Positions 1-6,941 of a DNA stretch of 27,710 nt are shown one piece after another. The first letter of the stretch is position 1. Every line of letters starts with the position of its first letter. The stretch is taken from positions 1-27,710 of the IMG/VR virus record IMGVR_UViG_3300032288_003711. One strand, written 5' to 3'. A program made the position numbers and the translations under genes. The DNA comes from a virus. The notes below the pieces were generated by a model, which saw only the letters and a program-made list of their open reading frames with translations, was not told where the DNA came from and did no database searches.

Positions 1-622
1 AAGCCTGCATGACGGCTAGGGGGTAGGTGTCACCGTCAAAGCTCAAAACAGCCCCTTTTTGAGCGTATAGCGCGTACTCTTGGTCATACCTCTTGATGAC
101 CTCTTGGCGGGTGTCCTGAGACTCGTAAAAGTCTAAGGGCAACCCCCTAGACTTAATGCGGTCATGGCAGACCTGCTCAGAGCATCTGAGGTATATCAGC
201 GCATCGGGCCGAGGCGCGCGCGCGTTAATCTGGGCGAGCCACTCCCTGTCGCAGTGGATCCCTTGATACACAAACGAGGACAGGGTGAACCTATCGCTGA
301 TGATGATGTTCCCCGCCTCTAGGTTCGGCTTGATGAAGTTGTTGTAGTGTTGCAGACGATTGGTGGCGAACGACAGCGCAAGTTCCTCATAGAACGACTG
401 AGCGTATGTCTTGTCGCTGTCCATCGCCTTCAGCACCTCTCTGATATGCGCGCCTAGAGCGTTTGAGTAAGGCTCTTTGGTGCAGAGCGCATGGCGGTGA
501 CCGCCCTCTTTGATAAACCGCTGCTCCAGGTTCTTGGCGAGCGCCATCGTCTGAGTGGTCGTGCCTGCGCCGTCAGCGCCCTCTATGACTATCAACCGCC
601 CTGTGTATCGCTTCTTTGTCAT
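1..622 (-). CDS. tmk: thymidylate kinase (dTMP kinase), C-terminus cut by window edge
   Basis: Translating the reverse strand from the ATG at 622 gives 207 residues, open to the window edge. The start MTKKRYTGRLIVIEGADGAG fits the P-loop region of thymidylate kinases (EGxDGAGKTTQ). A DRF motif follows (IISDRFTLSSFVYQG), as in the TMP-binding region of the family. The enzyme phosphorylates dTMP to dTDP in the cytoplasm, downstream of the ThyX gene at 20749. A strong AGGAGG ribosome site lies six bases before the ATG. Oddity: the P-loop lysine is replaced by threonine (GADGAGTTTQ), so catalysis must differ or lean on another residue. I recall similar GTTTQ sequences in some bacterial thymidylate kinases but cannot verify this. 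It is divergent from the next gene with only 49 bases between them. Confidence 0.9.
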   Translation of the reverse strand, partial: MTKKRYTGRLIVIEGADGAGTTTQTMALAKNLEQRFIKEGGHRHALCTKEPYSNALGAHIREVLKAMDSDKTYAQSFYEELALSFATNRLQHYNNFIKPNLEAGNIIISDRFTLSSFVYQGIHCDREWLAQINARAPRPDALIYLRCSEQVCHDRIKSRGLPLDFYESQDTRQEVIKRYDQEYALYAQKGAVLSFDGDTYPLAVMQA

Positions 623-671
623 GTGTTATCCTCCTATACGCCACATACCACAGCGCCTCTAGGAGAGCAAG

Positions 672-1103
672 ATGGCTACTACGAACTCTAAATACGACAA
701 GCCAGAACTCAGAGAGCGCATCAAGTCGCGCATCATGGCGAGTGATAAGGGCGGTAAGGCTGGGCAGTGGTCAGCGCGTAAGGCGCAGCTGCTCGCTCTT
801 GAGTATGAAAAGGCGGGCGGTGGCTACACTAGCAGTAAGAGCGCCACGCAAAAGAGCCTCTCTAAGTGGACTAAAGAGGAGTGGACGACAAGCGATGGCA
901 AGCCCGCTATCAGGAAAAACGCTAAGGGCGAGACTGTCACCACACGCTATCTGCCCAAAAAGGCTTGGGAAGGTATGACTGAGGCTCAGAAAAAAGCCAC
1001 CAACGCCAAGAAAACCGCAGGCAGTAAAGAGGGCAAGCAGTTCGTGGCAAACACCAAGACTGCTAAGGCGAAGGGTCGCGCGGTGAGAAACAGCACCAAG
1101 TGA
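672..1103 (+). CDS. small basic protein, DUF5872-like
   Basis: A 143-residue, lysine-rich protein without membrane segments. The start is supported by AGGAGAG upstream. The pattern KPELRERIKSRI, then GGKAGQWSARKAQLLALEYE, then GGGY, then KSLSKWTKEEW, then YLPKKAWEGMTEAQKKATN matches a small conserved family of phages and large DNA viruses that I remember as DUF5872 (name unverified). Function is unknown; the charge suggests nucleic-acid binding. The C-terminal 30 residues are low-complexity K/A/T-rich. A related flavour of protein is encoded at 14600. It stands alone between tmk on the other strand and the long control region. Confidence 0.75.
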   Translation: MATTNSKYDKPELRERIKSRIMASDKGGKAGQWSARKAQLLALEYEKAGGGYTSSKSATQKSLSKWTKEEWTTSDGKPAIRKNAKGETVTTRYLPKKAWEGMTEAQKKATNAKKTAGSKEGKQFVANTKTAKAKGRAVRNSTK

Positions 1104-1128
1104 ACTCATAGGCCCTGCGAAAAGATAC

Positions 1129-1393
1129 CTCTGCCGAGGGCGAGATCATCAGCAGTCAGCGCCAAAGCGCCGCTTTGGCACTGCCCGCCGATGATCCTGA
1201 GACAGATGAAAAATCCGCTCTGCCCTGAAAATCGCTCGCGCATTGTATGAAACACGCGCGCGATGAAAAATCTGCGCGCGCGCAAAAAAAAGATGAATAA
1301 GAGCTAAACGACCGAAAATCAAAAGGGTTATGAGTGGGGCGCGACAGAGCGGCGCTCTGTCGTGACACGCTCATAACCTCGCCCTCGGCAGAG
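1129..1393. repeat. nested inverted repeats; candidate replication origin or control element
   Basis: A perfect 16-bp inverted repeat (1129-1144, CTCTGCCGAGGGCGAG, and its complement at 1378-1393) encloses two hairpins of equal length. Hairpin 1 spans 1144-1196: 7-bp outer stem (1144-1150/1190-1196), a 10x10 internal loop, then an 8-bp inner stem (1161-1168/1172-1179) with loop GCC. Hairpin 2 spans 1326-1378: 9-bp outer stem (1326-1334/1370-1378), a 7x7 internal loop, then a 9-bp inner stem (1342-1350/1354-1362) with loop GGC. Each hairpin is 53 bases and abuts one 16-bp arm. The 129 bases between them hold the A-rich direct repeat GATGAAAAATC (1205-1215, 1262-1272), degenerate copies near 1225 and 1312, and an A-tract at 1284-1291. 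No convincing gene lies here. Lying just before the replisome operon, it could be an origin; this is inference. Confidence 0.55.
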
Positions 1394-1535
1394 CAAATAT
1401 ATGCAGGGTCTATGAGAAATCCAGACGCGCGCTCAAGAGCAGAAGCTAAGGTGTGATGGTGCGAGGCGTGTGGGGGCGTAAAGGCTCGTAAATCAAGCGA
1501 GTTGTTGAAAAGTAGCGTTATGGCGAAAAAAAATC

Positions 1536-1563
1536 TTGACACAACAGAAATCCGCCATATAAT
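1536..1563 (+). promoter_or_regulatory. consensus sigma70-type promoter for the replication operon
   Basis: TTGACA at 1536-1541 and TATAAT at 1558-1563 are both perfect consensus hexamers with a 16-base spacer, preceded by an A-rich stretch (1527-1533) that could act as an UP-like element. Transcription should start near 1570 and read through the iterons at 1565-1627 into the gene at 1726. A copy of the dispersed motif GAGTTGTTGAAAAGTA lies upstream at 1499-1514. Confidence 0.85.
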
Positions 1564-1633
1564 GGAGCGAAGCGACATTAAGATGTAGGCGAGCGAAGCG
1601 AGACTACAGAGTAGTGGAGCGAAGCGACACTAC
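1561..1633 (+). repeat. three 26-bp-spaced iterons, GAGCGAAGCGA, each inside different palindromic arms
   Basis: The 11-mer GAGCGAAGCGA occurs at 1565-1575, 1591-1601 and 1617-1627, exactly 26 bp apart. Each copy is bracketed by inverted arms of different sequence: AATG/CATT (1561-1564/1576-1579), TGTAG/CTACA (1584-1588/1604-1608) and GTAGTG/CACTAC (1611-1616/1628-1633). Arms that change while still pairing argue for a selected hairpin or a dyad operator. The core contains GCGAAGC, known from biophysical work as an unusually stable single-stranded DNA mini-hairpin. The first copy overlaps the -10 box and start site; the others lie in the 5' leader. Confidence 0.75.
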
Positions 1634-1649
1634 CTCCTGCGAGGTTCTC

Positions 1650-1677
1650 CGCGCGCGTGTGCGCGTGTGCGTGCGCG
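1650..1677. other. 28-bp alternating pyrimidine-purine tract (Z-DNA-prone)
   Basis: From 1650 to 1677 every step alternates pyrimidine and purine, using only CG, TG and CA-type steps, followed by more GCGC and a G-rich stretch to 1704. Such tracts can flip to Z-DNA under negative supercoiling. It sits in the leader between the iterons and the first operon gene. A small reading frame running through it from 1657 is in phase with the next gene, but its Cys/Ala-rich composition looks non-coding. Confidence 0.6.
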
Positions 1678-1725
1678 AGCGCGCAGGGGGCGTGCGGGGG
1701 TGGGCAGACACAGCAAAGGCACAGC

Positions 1726-2523
1726 ATGAGTAAGCACAAAGACAATCTGGGAGGGCTGATACAGCGGCTCACTCACAAGCAGTCTCAATGGCAGTTGAGC
1801 GCGGAGGAGTACGGGGTGTTATGTCGCGCTTTGGCGCTGAGGTGTGAGGGCGCTACTCTCACAGCTGGCGAGTGTGTAGTAGGCTTCTCAGATACAGCGC
1901 GCGGAGTCGCTGTTCTGAGCGGGTTGATTGGCAAGGGTCTGCTCTCATGTGGAGCGCCTCTAGACGGCCCTGAGAGGCTCTTATCGTGCGACCCTATCTA
2001 CGCCACCCTCTCTAAGCCAGATGATGTGGAGATCAGTGAGGAGAAGTTCCCCCTCAGCACTCTCATCCGCGCGACTATGCACATGATGAAGCAGACACCT
2101 AGCGGTGAGTCAAAGGTGACGGCTCGGCATTGGGCGCGCGTTTCGGAGTTCTCCAAGAGGGCTGAGAGCGACTACAGCGGGAACGACCTAGAACTGCTCA
2201 TCGCTGTGTATTGGGTGCAAAACGGCTGGGCATCACAGCCACCTGTGTTCACGGCTAAGGACTACTCCAACGCCAAGCGGTTCGTGAGCCTATATGGCGC
2301 GGAGCAGTCGGCTAAGATCATCGCTTATGCGGTGAGCCGTTGGGAGGTGGTAGCACAGAAGATTAGGGTCAACTCATACCCTTCCATGTCTATCATCTAC
2401 GGCTTCAGAAACTCTATCGCCCCTCTAGTTCTTGACGGTGACGCTGTTGAGAAGCCATCGTGGGGATCTCAGTTCAACCCTCAGACTGACAGCCGTAAAG
2501 ATGACGGCATAGTCGGCTGGTAA
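1726..2523 (+). CDS. first gene of the replication operon; unknown, possible DNA-binding or initiator protein
   Basis: 265 residues from ATG 1726; AAAGG eight bases upstream is a weak ribosome site. An upstream in-phase GTG at 1657 would add 23 low-complexity residues encoded by the GC-alternating tract, so I reject it. I recognise no family motif with certainty. The N-terminal half (ca. 20-90) alternates helices in a way compatible with a winged helix. The C-terminal half contains a Trp-rich helical stretch (about residues 135-180, including ARHWARVSEFSKRAE and AVYWVQNGW). Position directly after the iterons and before the helicase loader is where phages often encode an origin-binding or replisome-organiser protein. 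That role is inferred from context only. Confidence 0.7.
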   Translation: MSKHKDNLGGLIQRLTHKQSQWQLSAEEYGVLCRALALRCEGATLTAGECVVGFSDTARGVAVLSGLIGKGLLSCGAPLDGPERLLSCDPIYATLSKPDDVEISEEKFPLSTLIRATMHMMKQTPSGESKVTARHWARVSEFSKRAESDYSGNDLELLIAVYWVQNGWASQPPVFTAKDYSNAKRFVSLYGAEQSAKIIAYAVSRWEVVAQKIRVNSYPSMSIIYGFRNSIAPLVLDGDAVEKPSWGSQFNPQTDSRKDDGIVGW

Positions 2524-2539
2524 TCGCTCAAGAGGTCAT

Positions 2540-2815
2540 ATGAAAATCAATAAAGACACAGACAAGATTGGCACAGTCGTCAACGGCGCGAACTTCAACC
2601 AAAACCATCTAGACCGCGCCAACAGCCTGATGATTGTGGAGTTGAAGGGCGGCGAGAAGGCGCGCATTGAGGTTTATGGGCCTATGACCAATCAGGGCCG
2701 TCTGCGCCTCCGCTACACAGAGGTCAAGATCAACGAGGCGGCAGCGTTCGCGCGCTCCACCTGCCAGCAGTTCAAGATCTTGAGAGAAAATGTGCAGGTG
2801 ACAAGTGAGGCGTAA
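2540..2815 (+). CDS. small protein of unknown function
   Basis: 91 residues, ATG 2540, 16 bases after the previous stop with GAGG upstream. No recognised domain. The middle (residues 30-62, MIVELKGGEKARIEVYGPMT onward) looks like a run of beta strands. The gene overlaps the helicase-loader gene by 11 bases, so the two are probably translationally coupled and may act together. No Cys pairs, signal peptide or membrane segment are seen. Confidence 0.7.
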   Translation: MKINKDTDKIGTVVNGANFNQNHLDRANSLMIVELKGGEKARIEVYGPMTNQGRLRLRYTEVKINEAAAFARSTCQQFKILRENVQVTSEA

Positions 2816-3422
2816 GCGCACACCTCAGCCTCTCACTGAGGAACTGCTCAAGCGCATGAACATCGGCAGGCGTTATTGGCCCGCACAGATGAGCGACTTT
2901 GAGGAGGGTGAGTTCAAGGCTCTCATGCGTAAGTTCGCAGGCGACCTGGAGCGCAACTTCACCGAAGGGTGGGGGCTGTTCATATATGGCGCTAACGGAG
3001 TCGGCAAGACCCACGCCTCATGCGCGCTGTTGAAGGAGATCGCCGCGCAAGGCTACTCCACCTACTGCGTACTCTCAGACGCTCTCAAGGCAGCTTATAT
3101 TGACGGCGCGCGGTTTGACGCAGACAACACCATTATTCAGCGCGTGGAGAGCGTGGACTTCCTACTCCTAGAGGACTTGGGGAAGGAGTACAACGGCAAC
3201 GGCTCTGGCTTCGCTGAGTTGTGCTTTGAGAACCTCCTGCGTAAGAGGTGTCGTGAACTCCTCCCCACTATCATCACCACCAACCTCTCCCCCGCTGCGT
3301 TTAAGGAACGCTACAAGCAGTCTGCCGCCTCTCTAGCGATGGAGTGTATGGTAGCGGTGGAGTTGAGGGGGCAAGACCGCAGAGCGCAGGCGGGAGCCTC
3401 TAAGGCTCAGGAGATGAGATGA
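2805..3422 (+). CDS. DnaC/IstB-like AAA+ helicase loader
   Basis: 205 residues from a GTG at 2805 inside the end of the previous gene; the next in-frame start (ATG 2857) would drop 17 basic residues. Walker A is GANGVGKT (62-69), Walker B is LLLEDLG (120-126), and TTN near residue 165 fits sensor 1. The family uses ATP to open and load the hexameric DnaB ring on single-stranded DNA. Length is near the usual 200-260. The DnaB-type helicase gene lies one gene downstream, which supports the assignment. It overlaps the next gene through ATGA. Confidence 0.88.
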   Translation: MRRKRTPQPLTEELLKRMNIGRRYWPAQMSDFEEGEFKALMRKFAGDLERNFTEGWGLFIYGANGVGKTHASCALLKEIAAQGYSTYCVLSDALKAAYIDGARFDADNTIIQRVESVDFLLLEDLGKEYNGNGSGFAELCFENLLRKRCRELLPTIITTNLSPAAFKERYKQSAASLAMECMVAVELRGQDRRAQAGASKAQEMR

Positions 3423-3748
3423 GGCGAGGACATATGGCTAACACCCTGCAAGCCACCCTCTGGGTGCATGAGGAGGTCTTGATCACCACCGCAGATGACG
3501 GCGCGGTGAGCCTCCGCAGGTTAGATTGGCTATGGCGTGTCTCCTGTCGCTTCTCCCCGCTCATCGTGTGCTTCTCAGCACAGCACCTGCAACTCCTCTC
3601 AGACTACCCTTGTGAGGTGTTCCCCTCGTTCGCAGAAGCGCGCGCGAGGTTCATCAGAGATATGCGCTCTACGCTGTTCATCGTTGACCGCGCAGACCTC
3701 GTGTCTCCCCCCGATATTCTCCTATTTGACAAGTCAACAGGAACCTAA
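3419..3748 (+). CDS. unknown protein between helicase loader and helicase
   Basis: 109 residues from ATG 3419, which overlaps the loader stop (ATGA) and has CAGGAG five bases upstream. A second ATG at 3434 has GAGGA only three bases away and is less likely. The protein is mixed alpha/beta with hydrophobic strands (SPLIVCFSAQHLQLL, STLFIVDRADLVSPPDILLF); the latter resembles a degenerate Walker B strand but no P-loop exists. The stop codon touches the dnaB start (TAAATG), so it is coupled to the helicase. Function unknown. Confidence 0.75.
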   Translation: MRRGHMANTLQATLWVHEEVLITTADDGAVSLRRLDWLWRVSCRFSPLIVCFSAQHLQLLSDYPCEVFPSFAEARARFIRDMRSTLFIVDRADLVSPPDILLFDKSTGT

Positions 3749-4978
3749 ATGGACTTTGAAAAGACTATCGTCACCCTCTGTGCGGAGTCGCCCGAGAGCG
3801 CCTACGCTCAGGTGATAGACTCGGGCGTGACAGCTGAGATGTTCGCTGGAGACTACTCCGCGCTGTGGGCCTACGCCATAGAGTACATCAAGCAACATGG
3901 GAGAGGGCCGTCAGCCACCGCTATCTTCTCTCGCTTTGAGTGGTTTGAGCCTGACCTCTCCATCTCAGAGCCTATGTCGTTCTACATCGCTGAGTTGAAG
4001 CGTAAGCACGCATACAACCTCACCCTGCAAGCCATACAGGGCGCATACACAGACCTCTCAGCGCGCAACATAGAGGACGCTGTGAGCAAGATGAGAGATG
4101 CTCTGAGGCGCATAGAGGACAGCGCCTCCAATGAGAGCGATCTTGATTGGAACGCCAACGCCCACACCCGCTATCAAGAGTATCTCACCATGCGCTCTGG
4201 TGATGGTATTGACGGCTATCGGACACCCTTCAAGACGCTAGACGAGGCGACTCAAGGCTTCCATAACGGAGAGTTCGTCTTGATCGCTGCGCGTCAGGGT
4301 GTCGGCAAGACATGGCTCTCAAACATCATGGCTCACGAGAACCTCAAAGAAGGGCTGAGGGTGCTGTACTTCACAAAGGAGATGCCCTCACGGCAGGTGG
4401 CGAGGCGCTTTGACGCTCTAGCGTTCTCTCTCCCCTATCCCGACCTACGGCGCGGATCACTTGAGACTCATGTGCAGATGAGGTGGGAGAAGAACAGCCT
4501 ACAACTGCCCCTCGGCGGTTCTCTCATTATCGCGGGTGAGGAGAGCGGTGGTGTCTCTCAGGTCGCTGCCAAGATAGAGCGCCACAAGCCACATATCGTC
4601 TATATTGACGGTATGTATCTAATGGAGGATGACCAGCGCGCGAAGGAGTCATGGCAGCGCATAGGGAATATCTCACGCGACCTCAAGCGCCTCGCCAAGC
4701 GCGTGAACCTCCCCATCATCGCCACCGTTCAGCTAAACCGTTCAGCTGATAACACAAAGGGCGATGCGGCAAACATCGCTATGGGTGACATCGCCAAAGA
4801 CGCTGATGTGATCTTGGGGCTGTTCCAAGATGAGGATCAGCGAGTCGCCAAGCGCATGACCCTGCGCGTGCTAAAGCAGAGAGAGGGCGACCGCCCAGAG
4901 ATAGAGTGCGATTGGGACATGAGCGAGATGCGCTTCGGTGAGATAGGCGACATTGATGTCGGCCCTATCAAGTGGTGA
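3749..4978 (+). CDS. dnaB: replicative DNA helicase, DnaB family
   Basis: 409 residues, somewhat shorter than cellular DnaB (about 450-470). The N-terminal ~110 residues fit the helical DnaB-N domain. The RecA-like motor follows: AARQGVGKT (180-188) as Walker A, HIVYIDG with Asp287 as Walker B, FTKEMP as the H1a-like segment, and TVQLNR with downstream basic residues near 325-380. The ring helicase unwinds DNA 5'-3' on the lagging strand. It sits after its loader and before the primase, a classic replisome order. The start is adjacent to the preceding stop, with AGGAA upstream. Confidence 0.93.
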   Translation: MDFEKTIVTLCAESPESAYAQVIDSGVTAEMFAGDYSALWAYAIEYIKQHGRGPSATAIFSRFEWFEPDLSISEPMSFYIAELKRKHAYNLTLQAIQGAYTDLSARNIEDAVSKMRDALRRIEDSASNESDLDWNANAHTRYQEYLTMRSGDGIDGYRTPFKTLDEATQGFHNGEFVLIAARQGVGKTWLSNIMAHENLKEGLRVLYFTKEMPSRQVARRFDALAFSLPYPDLRRGSLETHVQMRWEKNSLQLPLGGSLIIAGEESGGVSQVAAKIERHKPHIVYIDGMYLMEDDQRAKESWQRIGNISRDLKRLAKRVNLPIIATVQLNRSADNTKGDAANIAMGDIAKDADVILGLFQDEDQRVAKRMTLRVLKQREGDRPEIECDWDMSEMRFGEIGDIDVGPIKW

Positions 4979-4981
4979 CCT

Positions 4982-5962
4982 ATGAGCAAGCGAGACAAGA
5001 TCGTTGACCTACTGACGCGATGTGGCTTGCGTCCAAGAGGCTCGGGCGACAACATCTCAGTCCCCTGCCCGCTCGCTCCCTACAGCCCCATGCACAAGCA
5101 CAACACCGACAGCAGACCCTCTATGGGTGTGAGAGTGGAGGCGGGTGAGGTCTTGATCAACTGCTTCACCTGTGGCTTCAAGGCGCGTCAAATATCAAGC
5201 CTGTTCTATGCCATGCACCTCAACAACAAGGCATGGGCAGACGCTCTGACACAGGCGCGCGCCATAGAGGCTGAGTCTCTAGGAGAGGGGCTGTTCGCGC
5301 TCTCTCAGATAGGCTACACCGCCCCTCGCGCTGAAGAGCCTCAAGAAGTGGATGAGGCGCAGTTCAGCCCTTACGCTAGAGTATTCCATCGCTACCTAGA
5401 GACACGCAGCATCACCCTAGACACAGGGCGCGCGTGGGGTGTCGGCTTTGATGACGAGCGCGAGCGCGTCTTGATCCCTGTGCGCGACACCCAGCACAGG
5501 CTATGGGGCGCTGTGGGCAGGTCTATACACGCTGAGGCGAAGCCTAAGTACCTCAACTACTTCAACATGATGAAGGGCGCGCACCTCTTAGGCGCACACA
5601 CCATTGGCGCAGCTAAGAGCCTCATCATCGTTGAGGGTGGCCTAGACGCTATGCGCGCCTATCAGGCGATCCACTCGGCAGGACTGCAAGATGAAATCGC
5701 CTGTGTGTCTATCATGGGCGCTACCCTCTCGGACAGACAAGCCAGAGCCATCATGTCTATCGCGTATGAGGTCATCATCGCACTAGACGCAGACGATGCT
5801 GGCGACCGAGGCACAGACCTCGCGCTGTCTAAGTTGTCTCAGCGTATCACCACTCGTAAAGCTGATATGCGAGTTGTGGGTAAGAAAGACTTTGGAGACT
5901 GCCAAGATAGCGAAATACTTAAAGTTATTGACGCTTCCTATATTGCAGTTAAACCTACTTGA
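4982..5962 (+). CDS. DNA primase with CHC2-type zinc finger and Toprim domain
   Basis: 326 residues. Zinc-finger candidates: Cys29, His38 or His40, Cys61 and Cys64 (CFTCG). The Toprim catalytic signatures are LIIVEGGLDA (Glu218) and ALDADDAGDRG (269-277), which bind metal for RNA primer synthesis. Cellular DnaG is about 580 residues; here the C-terminal helicase-interaction domain is missing, so contacts with DnaB must be made otherwise. The gene starts three bases after dnaB. Its last ~80 bases are clearly more A+T-rich than the rest, and the stop TGA is part of the -35 box of the next promoter. Confidence 0.9.
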   Translation: MSKRDKIVDLLTRCGLRPRGSGDNISVPCPLAPYSPMHKHNTDSRPSMGVRVEAGEVLINCFTCGFKARQISSLFYAMHLNNKAWADALTQARAIEAESLGEGLFALSQIGYTAPRAEEPQEVDEAQFSPYARVFHRYLETRSITLDTGRAWGVGFDDERERVLIPVRDTQHRLWGAVGRSIHAEAKPKYLNYFNMMKGAHLLGAHTIGAAKSLIIVEGGLDAMRAYQAIHSAGLQDEIACVSIMGATLSDRQARAIMSIAYEVIIALDADDAGDRGTDLALSKLSQRITTRKADMRVVGKKDFGDCQDSEILKVIDASYIAVKPT

Positions 5963-5987
5963 CAGCGTTATTTTGTAAAGGTACAGT
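5959..5987 (+). promoter_or_regulatory. sigma70-type promoter for ssb
   Basis: TTGACA (5959-5964), 17-base spacer, TACAGT (5982-5987). The -35 is perfect, the -10 matches four of six. The primase stop codon (5960-5962) lies inside the -35. The surrounding A+T-rich DNA and the strong AGGAGG ribosome site before 6024 suggest an extra boost for the SSB, a protein needed in large amounts. Confidence 0.75.
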
Positions 5988-6023
5988 CTGCATACCAAGC
6001 CCTATTCGTCACAGGAGGACACC

Positions 6024-6866
6024 ATGTCTTGGTATAACGATGACGCTGCTTTCAATGACACCAAAGACTACGGCCCACGCCGCTTTTGGATGCCGAACAA
6101 CTCTGAGCGCAAGATCACTATCGTGGACGCTCCCAACATCACGCTCAACGGCGTGCAGGTCAAGACCCCGTTTCAGTTCCAAGAGTACAACATCCAACTC
6201 AACGGACATTGGCGAAACTGGTTCACCCGTCACCCCAACGCCTCCGAGGACTTGTTGGCTGAGATGGGTCACAAGGCTTCTCGCGTGGCGGTGTTCACCG
6301 TCATTGACCACAACGAGTACACCGACAAGAAGGGCATCGTCCATAAGGACAAGACCTGCGTCTATGTGATCAAGCGCAGCCTCCCCATCTTCCCCATGTG
6401 GGAGCGCGCGATGGCTCGCTTCGGGTCGCTTCAGGGCAAGACCTTCCTCATCTCGCGCATGGGCGACAAGTCGTCTGGCTGTGGTAGCGTCATTGAGCGC
6501 GTGGAGGATTGGCAAGGCTTCAACCCCTCCACCCATCAGCCACTCAACTATCTTGAGTTGTTCGCGCCTAAGTCGCGTGAGGAGTTGACCGCGCTCTTGG
6601 GCAACTCAGAGCAAGGCGACAACGGCTCTTGGGGAGGCGGTTCATCTTCTATGGGCGCACCTCAGCAGTCTGCACCTCAGCAGGGCGGGTGGAACGCAAA
6701 CCAAAGGACAGCGCCTCAGCAGAACAACGGCGGATGGAACGCACCTCAGCAGTCAGCCCCTCAGCAGGGCGGGTGGAATAATCAGCAGAACCACGGCGGT
6801 GGCTGGAACGGCCCTCCTCCTCCTAACGGCGGGTGGGGCAACAGCGACAGCAAGGTTCCGTTCTAA
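6024..6866 (+). CDS. ssb: phage single-stranded DNA-binding protein with Q/G/W/N-rich tail
   Basis: 280 residues, ribosome site AGGAGG. Residues ~15-190 form the core (RRFWMPNNSERKITIVD, LNGHWRNWFT, VAVFTVIDHNEYTDKKG, ERVEDWQGFNP), like phage SSBs of the T4 gp32-like kind that I know from other phages, but without the usual zinc cysteines. Residues ~200-270 are a flexible linker rich in Gln, Gly, Trp and Asn, with a 28-residue direct repeat. The protein ends in SDSKVPF, resembling the SSB tip (DDDIPF) that recruits polymerase, primase and nucleases, though less acidic. It has its own promoter, fitting high expression. Confidence 0.85.
   Translation: MSWYNDDAAFNDTKDYGPRRFWMPNNSERKITIVDAPNITLNGVQVKTPFQFQEYNIQLNGHWRNWFTRHPNASEDLLAEMGHKASRVAVFTVIDHNEYTDKKGIVHKDKTCVYVIKRSLPIFPMWERAMARFGSLQGKTFLISRMGDKSSGCGSVIERVEDWQGFNPSTHQPLNYLELFAPKSREELTALLGNSEQGDNGSWGGGSSSMGAPQQSAPQQGGWNANQRTAPQQNNGGWNAPQQSAPQQGGWNNQQNHGGGWNGPPPPNGGWGNSDSKVPF
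6658..6783 (+). repeat. 84-bp direct repeat inside the ssb tail
   Basis: CCTCAGCAGTC starting at 6660 recurs at 6744, with the following bases up to the GGCGGGTGGAA element nearly identical. The 84-bp period equals 28 residues (APQQSAPQQGGWN start) and keeps the frame, so the linker length can change by slippage or recombination without breaking the gene. Confidence 0.7.
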
Positions 6867-6941
6867 GACCAACCGCACATAGGCGCGTAAGCCGCGCTCT
6901 GCTCCCTGCGGTGAGGGCGCGCGCGCCACACCGAGGGACAC

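Noticed and set aside
1156-1578. 140-residue reading frame on the minus strand in the control region
   Set aside because: It lies across the hairpins, the promoter and the first iteron, has no ribosome site and shows no conserved protein pattern. The structures better explain this DNA.
1657-1725. Extension of the first operon gene to a GTG at 1657
   Set aside because: The 23 added residues are Cys/Ala/Gly-rich and come from the alternating GC/GT tract; AAAGG sits before ATG 1726 instead.
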